Below the pieces are notes generated by a model, which was not told where the DNA came from, made no database searches, and was given only the letters and a program-made list of their open reading frames with translations. The translations under genes and the position numbers were made by a program. A stretch of DNA of 64,000 nucleotides from Ustilago trichophora (lineage: Eukaryota; Basidiomycota; Ustilaginomycetes; Ustilaginales; Ustilaginaceae), in contig OOIN01000001.1 of assembly GCA_900323505.1 (NCBI GenBank), forward strand, positions 2,418,001 to 2,482,000, read 5' to 3'. Shown piece after piece: positions 9,601 through 16,694 of this stretch (its first letter is position 1; each line of letters begins with the position of its first letter).

Positions 9601-10718
9601 GGTGCAGGAGGCAAACCTGCTGAGGGCGGCGGCGTGGGGAGGTGAGAACGAGCAAAGGCGGGCGAGGGGAGGTTGGACAGCTTGGTAGGGGGGCTCGTCT
9701 TGAAGCCTGGAAGCGTCGCAGTCTCTGGTTGAGCAGGTGTAAGTGCCTCAATGAGGCTCTGCATTCCGGCGCTCTTTTGTGTGCTTTGTGACTGCTCGGA
9801 CTTCTTGGCTGGTGTAGAGGATCCAAGCCATGCATCGTTGCTCTGATCAAAGGAGAAGTCACCTCGAAGTTTGAGAGACTGTTCGAAGGACTCGTCGTTT
9901 CCAAAGTCGATACCAAGATCGAGGATGGGTGTCAATGAGGGCTCTTCCGCCTCCTTGGATTCGGTGCTGGCCTGGTCTTTCTCATCAGCAAGAGTCTCCT
10001 TCTCCTCTTGCAAGGCCGAAGGCTTCGATGAGCTGGCTGAAAAGTCAGGGAGGACGCCGAGACTGCGAAGCAACAAGGAAGGGACTGCACTGCGAGTGAG
10101 CTTCTTCTTCTGCTCTGGAGACTGCTTCTTCTTGTCGTTGATGCTGCTCTTCGAAGGCGATGAAAGCTTGGGAGACTTTCCGTAGGCAATAGGCTTGAGA
10201 AGGATACTGGGACCTGGCGACATGGTAAGCTCGGTCAGACCGGGCGACTTGGGTGTGCGAGGCGTAAGTGGAGCAGGCAGATCAGCCGAGACGGGAGGCT
10301 GCATTCTGGGTGACAACAAAGCGGCCTTGGGGAACTTGGGTGATGCGAGAGGCTTGGGTTGAAAGAAGCCCTGCTGACGGATCGACTGAGCTGTCTTTTG
10401 GGCCAGTGACAGCTTGCTGAGATCGTGCTGGGTGTTGAGTGCACGCTCGGGGGCAAAGCTAAGCTGCGGTTCGCTGACATCTTGGGTGGATATTGACTTT
10501 GCCTTCATGTGAGATGCGTAGATGGCTGCGGCTGTGGCGGGTGCTGGTGAGGCTGCGATCATGAGAGACCTGCGCTTCTTGGCGCGAAGGTAGCGTCGAA
10601 GTGCCACCATGACAAAGATGGTAGCGGCCACTACTGCTGTACATGCGGCAGCGAGGAGCGAGGTGGACAGCGTCGACAGGCCACTGCTGCCGCCAGCAGC
10701 TGCACCTGTGCTGGACAT
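6663..10718 (-). CDS. Large single-span membrane protein, disordered, function unknown
   Basis: 1,351 residues in one uninterrupted frame. I do not recognise a catalytic or binding domain. After a short Gly/Ser start there is one hydrophobic segment (about residues 18-42, core LLAAACTAVVAATIFVMVAL) followed by RRYLRAKKRR. That order suggests a signal anchor with the bulk of the protein in the cytosol. The rest is rich in Ser, Pro, Thr and Ala, with many SP/TP sites (for example repeated LSP and SPSP) that could be phosphorylated by proline-directed kinases. An acidic run (ESEEEDEEDEEEERE) and a more structured, partly charged stretch (about residues 970-1040, DLDLAADRRAKLLASVQQNL) lie in the C-terminal third. 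Such architecture is common in fungal cortical or ER-plasma membrane proteins, but that is inference. The open frame and codon use support a real gene. Confidence 0.8.
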   Translation of the reverse strand: MSSTGAAAGGSSGLSTLSTSLLAAACTAVVAATIFVMVALRRYLRAKKRRSLMIAASPAPATAAAIYASHMKAKSISTQDVSEPQLSFAPERALNTQHDLSKLSLAQKTAQSIRQQGFFQPKPLASPKFPKAALLSPRMQPPVSADLPAPLTPRTPKSPGLTELTMSPGPSILLKPIAYGKSPKLSSPSKSSINDKKKQSPEQKKKLTRSAVPSLLLRSLGVLPDFSASSSKPSALQEEKETLADEKDQASTESKEAEEPSLTPILDLGIDFGNDESFEQSLKLRGDFSFDQSNDAWLGSSTPAKKSEQSQSTQKSAGMQSLIEALTPAQPETATLPGFKTSPPTKLSNLPSPAFARSHLPTPPPSAGLPPAPTSAPMHKTPSNSSLQSKASRATAASGQASSINSSAPDSFHSATGSIGQICIDMPLIDTAPSPRLDSDDEEEVLLAYRPLSLGLGPAKSPSQGTFSNILGSLRKVPSRSSEDVDLEAANSSMDETSTSRSYSSDGISYSSSQTSVDIEANTSFGKANIVPAASVPPLPPMPVSLLKLAEDRTPKATSTAVFEDEAESPNTDVTAAPKTRKRASTLGALDRPKLTMPDLMHPRAAPSPPSDGMSAKVVEPAIKVESIEVNRASLMNLKSESSDYLPLKSNGKAAMNFMSPYHRTLIPDPPMDGAHLSPGLGADSPILAQLSPKMRGNSPSLSPKPGFAESLKARLSLSRKSLTSSPGLSRNSTPRLSTINQFPKPNGEGFQNFAQDEAGNGAESTPKMKPSKPVKAAARPATSPLIGQQAQEVGLGFSSPAILFNGQEMEPTKPLRFKKPSSAGGRLGGSPSPMLSPASPSPMLHAEPWGATATQEASPSEALFSPLIAGTDGAPSPSGERIEFGMAQPSACSTPAAPTTPAMPTHDLPSISARNSPQLDQTTPRPNSAETGAFADEEEELEHLSYRDSMISVADSTISVMSNSTCMSDSMGEDLDLAADRRAKLLASVQQNLIKAKAKDAKRDSHAANRYRKSQMSQMSHTSSLRNIPEEVSDGVQTMGLGLFESEEEDEEDEEEERETLEDSPKSANEGHGRKKPNNLVLMPQHDSRLIDPLTPPLTPIDATAMQKQSRHAATPSTSSASSASSAASVPRRMRPSRGGLVPIDVNAANRLSPAVDQRDGATSPSSLKLRPLSLAASLHGGDSSPMKRFDRPAFSPALSANIPSPGPVHVAGLNERSSRYNEEGRSSRSTTYRQGGVLPTISSKGALDTGRAGHAEPSLTHSDSTTSMGSMASSFSSFSRMGQFPSPVRSSFVNNGLGKAMGMRSAMGSRGSVMSDMPEMPHSASIQSFVSSTGGRLGYKTSELSVAGL

Positions 10719-12327
10719 GCTGGCTTACGCGAACGTATCGAGGACGCGTCCTGTCGATCGAGTCGTGTATGAGCGTGCTGTGATGCAGATGCTCTCGTTG
10801 AACGAGAGATTGACGTGATCAGAGCGTCGATGGTGAGGTGAGGGTGAGAGCGAAGTGATGGTGATGGTTATGGTAATGGTAATGGTAGTGGTGAAGACGT
10901 TGGCAATGATGAGGACGAGCCTCAGCTAGCTTAGTGGCTGGGTCGGTGCCGGTTGAGGAGCAATTTGCGCAGGTCGAGGGCGGAGGTCGGCAAGACGAGG
11001 CTGCAATGAAGATCGTTGCACCAAAGATCGCCGGCACGGAGCACGAGGAGCGACTCGTTGAGGCTAAGAGACTGGCATTGACTGTATGGGAAGATCAAAA
11101 GAGGCAGGTTCGAGCTGGCCTCTGCACTAGCATACGAAAGCTGCACGATATCCGAGGCTTCCAAATGGAGACAAGTGTGATCAAGCAAGGCTGTAGAAGC
11201 ATGGATCGCAGACCAGAATATGTTGCATCACAAAGACTTGGCTGGTCTGAGCGAGAGAGAGAGGCAGCGAATGGTACAAACTGTTTCAGCGGTGCAGTGA
11301 GCATGCCCGACCTTACTCTGGCTAGGAGCAATGTGGGCAGGCAGCTTCTGTTGCTACCGCTGCAGAGTGGCATGCTGATCCGAGGCATCCCTCTCGGACA
11401 GCGTTTGAGCAAGCGTAATTCATGCTTAAATCGCCGGAGAGAGAGAAAGAGAGAAAAAAGGACCCTGAGCACAAGGCTTGACACTTTTGAGCTCATGGCA
11501 GAGCCAAGCAATGCAACACTCCGAAATGCCAACACGAAGACACGAGCGGCAACTGTGCCAACAGTCGAATTGTGCATCCAAATTGGAAAGAGAGAAAAAA
11601 AAAAATGTGGCTCGGCAGACATGACCGAGATGCAGCGTGCAGCTGTCAAAAAAGACCGAGCTGCCTTTTGCAAATCATCGCAGCTGATGATAGCTCCTTT
11701 GCTTAGAATCACATGGAGGCTCCTTGCCATTGCGAGCCGATCGCAGTTTCGTCTCTTCTCTGACAACGCCTCTCGAATGGACGCTCAGTTGTCCTACCAG
11801 GCTGGTCGTAAATAGTGGCAGAGGTAGGTTGCACGAGCCTGTCTTTCGAGATCGATGCTGCTGTGGCCACCGTGTGGAATCGTTTGTGGCGCAGCAAGGG
11901 GTTGGATTGTCCACTTGTCTCAAGGGTCCTGATCGTCTCGATGACGAATTTAAGGTGAGCAGGTGGTTCAAAATGGCAGCGACCGGCATTGGAGCCTGTC
12001 TCTGTCTCTGTCGATGTGAATGTTCGAGGTCCAGGGGTCGGAGTGCATACAGCAGCTCCGCAGCTCCGCAGCATGCCTCGTTCACGACGCGCTTCTTTCT
12101 TTTTTTTTCTTCCTAGCCCAATTAGTCATGATGACTAATTTTTAGAAACCTGTTCAAGGTCGAAATAGGTGATCAGAAGTCCAAAGCGCAGCAGTCGAGT
12201 CGAAGGAAAAAAAAGTCGAGTGTATTGTAAATCGCTCACTCGAGTTCACTCAATTCTTCCTTTGACACCACATCCATCAATCCGTCCACTCCTACACATA
12301 CCCGGTATAGAACGAACAAGGTAGAGG
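10719..12327. promoter_or_regulatory. Divergent upstream region, 1,351-aa gene and SF3b5
   Basis: 1.6 kb between two divergent starts. It contains a short GGTAAT-type repeat (about 10860-10890) and a palindrome at 12120-12140. Frames of 223 and 293 residues overlap on opposite strands here but have no domain-like composition, and I treat them as accidental. Confidence 0.5.
12120..12140. promoter_or_regulatory. Perfect 10+1+10 palindrome with TGACTAA half-sites
   Basis: The arms AATTAGTCAT and ATGACTAATT flank a single G. Each arm holds TTAGTCA/TGACTAA, one base from the AP-1/Gcn4 core TGACTCA. The palindrome is about 190 bp upstream of the SF3b5 start. A bZIP site is a guess from sequence alone. 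Confidence 0.4.
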
Positions 12328-12702
12328 ATGTCAGATCTACGCTACACGGCAGCTTCGCAGCTGGAGCATCTGCATAGCAGATACACCGGCACTATCAACG
12401 CTGACACCGAGAAGTAGTGAGTGTCTTTTACACCCCCTTCACCCGCCGCTTCTCGTGTTTCTGTCGTCTGATGTGCCTTGCCCAAAGCTAACCTGGACTC
12501 TTCTCCCTCTGCGTTCAATTCGTGTAACAGCGAATGGATCACGCACCAGTTGAGGGATACCAGCTCGTCGATCGTTGGTCATCCTCCCCTGCTGTCGTAC
12601 CAGGCGCTGGCGGATGGCGAATGCAAGGCTCGTGTCAAGTTCGAACTCACCGAAAAGATGTTGCAGCCTTGCGGTCCGCCTCCGCACAAGGAAGACGATT
12701 GA
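12328..12702 (+). CDS. Splicing factor 3b subunit 5 (SF3b5/SF3b10), two exons
   Basis: Small subunit of the SF3b complex of the U2 snRNP, which helps U2 recognise the branch point. Exons 12328-12416 and 12531-12702 (GTGAGT donor, CAG acceptor) give 86 residues, the same length as the human protein. Recognisable segments are SQLEHLHSRYTGT in exon 1, EWITHQLRD across the junction, and the family end FELTEKMLQPCGPPPHK in exon 2. The splice restores Tyr then Glu-Trp at the junction, where the family has Trp/Tyr-Glu-Trp. The downstream kilobase holds a strong splice-acceptor-like tract, a telomere-repeat tract and an antisense 5S gene. Confidence 0.96.
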
Positions 12703-12737
12703 TTCAAACAACCACACCCTCTTTATACCCACAAACC

Positions 12738-13157
12738 ATGATACCCTTCCAACCGTTCGATGCGCACACACGCGCTCGACTGTATTTCTACCATCCAACC
12801 GCAAACAAGACCACCATGTCTCATTTCGCAGACCGTCCGCGCAGCTGTGTTTTATTCCTTTTTTTTTCTCCTCCCTCTCTTCCCATCTCCTTCTTCTTCC
12901 TCTTAGACCGTGCTGAGTACGGTCCTGGCTTATAGAGTCACCCGCTGCCTTTTCCAATGGGCTGTTTGGGCGCTCGCTGGGACCAAGATCAACCCCCTCA
13001 ACACGAGGTGGAATCTGGCAAGAACGCTGACAAGCATCCTTTGTTGGGTTTCACTTTGCATTGGGCCTGCTGCTTCCTGCGCAACTTGAACCTCTGGCGC
13101 TTTCCATCTCGCCTTGAAAAGCGGTCGGACGTCGGAGGGAGGCGGTGGTAGGGACAT
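12738..13157. other. Ambiguous stretch after SF3b5: possible 3' UTR intron or small unrecognised gene
   Basis: A long polypyrimidine tract ending in TTAG at 12906 looks like a good 3' splice site on the plus strand. Downstream a plus-strand frame stays open to about 13087, and it would join in phase to an ATG at 12738 through a weak GTTTTA donor at 12849. On the minus strand a 75-codon frame runs from 13157 to 12930. Neither product resembles a protein I know. The tract could equally belong to an intron in a long SF3b5 3' UTR. Confidence 0.3.
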
Positions 13158-13174
13158 TTTTTTTTCTAATAGAT

Positions 13175-13190
13175 CCTAACCCTAACCCTA
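13175..13190 (+). repeat. Interstitial telomere-type tract, 2.7 units of CCCTAA
   Basis: Sixteen bases, CCTAACCCTAACCCTA, i.e. TTAGGG repeats read on the minus strand. It lies about 470 bp after the SF3b5 stop and 135 bp beyond the 3' end of the 5S gene. On the minus strand it sits 17 bp before the ATG of a 75-codon frame. It could be a relic of break repair, a binding site for a telobox protein, or a telomerase RNA template. Confidence 0.85.
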
Positions 13191-13307
13191 TGTAGCCATT
13201 GTCCGGGTGTTGGTGGCTATGCAATTGATGCCTTTTGTTGGCAAGTGTCTTTCATTAGTCGTGTATGCTGTGCCTAATCCAGACTGAGACTTCTCGGTGC
13301 AGGAGGC

Positions 13308-13323
13308 AAAAAAAGAAGCAAAA
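13308..13323 (-). terminator. Pol III T-run terminators of the 5S gene
   Basis: On the minus strand T4 (13323-13320) follows within two bases of the mature 3' end, and T7 (13314-13308) is a backup. Both are typical RNA polymerase III stop signals. Confidence 0.8.
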
Positions 13324-13324
13324 G

Positions 13325-13442
13325 AACTGCAGCACCTAGGATTCCCGCGTGGTCCCCCACCGCAGTACTGACTAGGCGATACCTTGCTTAACTTCGCAGA
13401 TCGGACGGGATGCGGTGCTTTCAAGGTTCTATGGCCGCAGAT
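13325..13442 (-). rRNA. 5S ribosomal RNA, dispersed copy
   Basis: Full-length 118-nt 5S gene. Read on the minus strand it carries the eukaryotic landmarks in order: GGCCATAG near the 5' end, AAGCACCGCATCCCGTCCGA, the internal-control A box around TCTGCGAAGTTAAGCAAGGT, GGTGGGGGACCACGCGGGAA, then TCCTAGGTGCTG. The 5' and 3' ends can pair to form helix I. T-run terminators follow at once. Transcription is by Pol III from internal promoter elements. Its place between unrelated protein genes means 5S genes are dispersed in this genome rather than, or as well as, being linked to rDNA. No disabling change is visible. Confidence 0.94.
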
Positions 13443-14175
13443 ATCTTCATAGCTCTTGATGCAATTCATATATACATCGTCCTCGGGTTAGAGAGCCGAG
13501 ATCCGAAGAATCACTCTCTTCGAACGTCGGCGAGTGGATACAAATGCATAAATTGCTCAGTTGAGGTTCGAAGTTGCTACACACCGCGTGGAAGCCTGCT
13601 CGGTTCGATCGGCTCGACTCGAGTCTTGCACATCGTGACAAAGATCAGCCCACATCCCGCCCATTTGAGTTGTTCTTCCCGAGATGATCGCTCGGATAAC
13701 TTAGCACAGCTGGCTTGATTCTTGCGACATTTTGAGGGTTCTGTGTCGGTGTCTGCTCCAGCCGAGCCTCAGTGCACTTTACACTGTGCAGTCGTACAGG
13801 ACAAGGGGGCGAGGGCTCAAGTCCGCGGCAATGCAAAATTCTAGAGCATGACACAAGGTTGCACCCTGTCAATCTTGGCAGTTGCCGACGGTTTTGGTCA
13901 GCTTCTCCGTGTTCCGAGTATGATTCCGGGTGATGGTGGGACTAGCTTGATGAGGAGAAACGAGCTTGTCTTGAGCTTCAGTACCATCACTTAGTTCTTG
14001 TACCCCTCGCAATACCCTTGGCTGCCGGCTGGTGCAGCTCCTTCGATCTAGTTCTGATATATACGTTTGGAACTTGACGTGGACAGCAACATCACCAGTA
14101 CTGTCAAACTTCTCGCGTAAACTGGGAAAGATACCAACAACTCGAGCAACCCTCACGATCTAATAGACTTGCACT
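13443..14175. other. Upstream region of the lipase-like gene
   Basis: About 730 bp between the 5' end of the 5S gene and the lipase-like start codon. Only short frames are present. No recognisable motif apart from ordinary AT-rich patches near the start codon. Confidence 0.5.
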
Positions 14176-16377
14176 ATGCCGTCAATATGGCCGTTTTCAC
14201 GCCCCTCCTCTTCCTCGTCCTCGGCCTCATTCGAAGCCTCTTCGTCCCGTATCCCTCAAGATGATACACCCCACCCGCATCTCGGCAATCCATCGACCTC
14301 TGCCTCAGCATCTACCATCCCGCCTCTGATCATCTGCGAAGGCTTCCTCTCGGCAGCACAGAGCGTCGTATGGGGCAACCAATTTCGCACTTATCTCGGT
14401 GTAGGTCATCAGCAGCTTGTTGACCAGCTTCCGCCTTCCCCCTCTTCTTCGCCCTTGGTCTCGCAAGAGAGGAGGAGGAGGAGCAGACGATCGGGATTGG
14501 GCTCGGATAGACCGGTGGTGTTTGCGCCGATTGGACCTGTTTCGAGCTTGCACGATCGGGCGTGTGAGCTGTTCTACGCGCTGAGGGGTGGGACGGTGGA
14601 TTATGGCGAGGAGCATGCTAGGACGCACGGTCATGGGAGATGGGGTAGACGGTACGAACAAGGACTGTGTCCCAGCTGGGGGCCTTCTGGTGAGGATGGT
14701 GGCTTGCCGGCACATTTCTTAGGACACAGTTTGGGCGGACCAACCATATTGAAGCTGCAACAACTCTTACGGCAGGGATTCTTTGATGAGGCACTTGGCC
14801 TACCTTCACGCTCTACGAGTTCTTCTTCAGGCGGAGAGGGTGTGGACGAGGAGGGAGAGTGGAAGGCGGAAGACCTGATCCTATCCATAACCTCGGTATC
14901 TTCCCCTTTTCGCGGCACTCCTCTGGTCTACAGTCTCGGCTCTGAACCTCTACCCTACCCAAAAGTGCGCATGTTTTCGTTTGGAGACATGCTCTCCAAA
15001 TTCATCCACATCGCCGCTTTCCTCGACCTGCCGTTCTTCGATGCGCATGCGGATGCGTGGCATTTCTCTGCCAAACGAAGGAAGGCCATCAAGCGGTCCG
15101 CGCTCGCTGGCGGTGTTGTCGCCGCTGCCGAACAAGACCCTGAGGGTGCTGCATTGCAGGGAAGCTCCAGAAAAGAGGAAGGACAAGAAGCGGCGGGAGT
15201 GAGAGAATTTCTCAAACAATTGTGGAAGAGCGATTGGGCAGGAGGGAGGGATTGCGCTCCGTGGGATTGTACGTTTGCCGAGCGAGATCTGGATCGCATC
15301 GAGGACGGATGGGGGTTGGATCAGAATCCCGCAAAGAGGAAAGGTAGGACTTGGTATAGGTCGTATGCTGGAGGTATGACTGTTCCCGATCCACAACCGA
15401 GTCAACTTGCATCGGAAAGTCAGTTGAGACCAGCCTTCCACCGTCCAGAAACGTACTGGTCGCTCTCGCCGCTCACCTTCACCGCACACCTGATCGGCCA
15501 TTTCGACTACTCCCGCCTCCAACCATCTCCCTCGTTCCTGCCTCAAACTACCGAAAAAGGCGGTCAAAGCAAAGACACAGCACAAGCACTGGCGAGCTTA
15601 CCTCCGACCTGGTGGGAGAACGATGGTGTAGTACCGCTAGCATCCCAATTCCACCCGCTCGACTGTCACCCTGACCGATGTCGACACTTTAGCGGCATGC
15701 CGGCTTCTCTTCCCTTTGGCAAACGGAAGAAGCGGCCACAGTCGACGGATTTTAGGTTGCGCCAGCCGCTGGTGTTGTCGCCGGTGAGCGAGACGGCGAC
15801 GCTGGTTGATGTCGATGCGGGGTCGTGCAAAAGTTCGGTAGAAGTCGTGCAGCGTGAAAGAAAGAAGGAAGAGGAGGAGGGAGGGGAAACGTTGCTCCCT
15901 CTTCCAGCAACTCAGGCGAGGCTGCAGGGGAACAGATCCATGCTAGGCTCTGCTAAATCCGCCGCCAAAATTGCTTATTTCACCTCGTTGCGGGCGATCA
16001 ACTTGCACGACCCTCCCTTGGTCACACCTAGCGATGAGGAGCTGCGAACGTTCCTCCCCGACCTGACCCCCACAACCGATCTCACAGCCTCGCCCACGGA
16101 CTCATCCCCCAGCACACCCACCCCCGAATCGCTCTCTGATCCCTCCAAAGAAGCACAAGAACCAACGGGAGAGATGAAACAAGAGCTGCTAGAACCCAAA
16201 GACAACACATGGTACACGTTCCAAATCGACAATCTCGACCACACCTCGCTGTGCCCCTTTTGGACGGGAAGCGAGGTGCAGAAGCAGTTTTGGACCGGGA
16301 TCGGGCTCTTTCTCGCCTCGGTGGATCGGAAGGCTGGATATACGGTTGTAGAGACTTCGTCTGCGCCATCACAATAG
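14176..16377 (+). CDS. Alpha/beta-hydrolase related to bacterial family I.5/I.6 lipases
   Basis: 733 residues, one exon, probably a carboxylic-ester hydrolase. The segment VDYGEEHARTHGHGRWGRRY (about residues 139-158) strongly resembles the Zn-region signature of staphylococcal and Geobacillus true lipases. The nucleophile elbow GHSLGG gives Ser185, WWENDGVVPL gives Asp483, and DNLDHTSLCPF gives His689. These match the order and spacing logic of the Ser-Asp-His triad in that family. There is no N-terminal signal peptide (MPSIWPFSRP then Ser-rich), so the enzyme is probably intracellular, unlike its secreted bacterial relatives. Long Ser/Pro/Glu-rich insertions lie between the Asp and His motifs. 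The substrate is unknown; triacylglycerol or another lipid ester is plausible. It converges on the Zn-cluster gene. Confidence 0.85.
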   Translation: MPSIWPFSRPSSSSSSASFEASSSRIPQDDTPHPHLGNPSTSASASTIPPLIICEGFLSAAQSVVWGNQFRTYLGVGHQQLVDQLPPSPSSSPLVSQERRRRSRRSGLGSDRPVVFAPIGPVSSLHDRACELFYALRGGTVDYGEEHARTHGHGRWGRRYEQGLCPSWGPSGEDGGLPAHFLGHSLGGPTILKLQQLLRQGFFDEALGLPSRSTSSSSGGEGVDEEGEWKAEDLILSITSVSSPFRGTPLVYSLGSEPLPYPKVRMFSFGDMLSKFIHIAAFLDLPFFDAHADAWHFSAKRRKAIKRSALAGGVVAAAEQDPEGAALQGSSRKEEGQEAAGVREFLKQLWKSDWAGGRDCAPWDCTFAERDLDRIEDGWGLDQNPAKRKGRTWYRSYAGGMTVPDPQPSQLASESQLRPAFHRPETYWSLSPLTFTAHLIGHFDYSRLQPSPSFLPQTTEKGGQSKDTAQALASLPPTWWENDGVVPLASQFHPLDCHPDRCRHFSGMPASLPFGKRKKRPQSTDFRLRQPLVLSPVSETATLVDVDAGSCKSSVEVVQRERKKEEEEGGETLLPLPATQARLQGNRSMLGSAKSAAKIAYFTSLRAINLHDPPLVTPSDEELRTFLPDLTPTTDLTASPTDSSPSTPTPESLSDPSKEAQEPTGEMKQELLEPKDNTWYTFQIDNLDHTSLCPFWTGSEVQKQFWTGIGLFLASVDRKAGYTVVETSSAPSQ

Positions 16378-16694
16378 AGTTCAACACTTTTTAGCCAAGA
16401 TAGAGTTTCTTGTAGACACGACGCATCTTCGCCGTGTGAAATAACTTCACACTAAACAACGTTCATGAAAGTCATGCCGATCTTGAAGTGGTCTCGCCGC
16501 AGACCACGAAAGCACACGATGGAGACAGAGTGGAATATGTATCGGGGAGATCCATTTCAGAGAATCTAAGCTATATATCTAAACACCATTACGCGAGGGA
16601 GAAAAAAAAAGGGGGGGATAGTTGTGTACATGAGTGAGAGTTTACAAGAAAAGGGACCAGGGAAAGGGGAAACGTTCTATCTACGTTGGCATCT
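16378..16694. other. Convergent 3' flanks
   Basis: 317 bp between two convergent stops, with an A/G homopolymer patch near 16602-16618. No gene seen. Confidence 0.6.

Noticed and set aside
10934..11815. 293-codon plus-strand frame and overlapping 223-codon minus-strand frame
   Set aside because: They overlap each other in a divergent promoter region, and neither shows domain-like composition or recognisable similarity.
12703..14175. Assigning this directly as the known Ustilago telomerase RNA locus
   Set aside because: The published locus is tied to an Emi1-coding mRNA. The adjacent gene here is SF3b5 and no Emi1-like protein is visible, so only a candidate is claimed.
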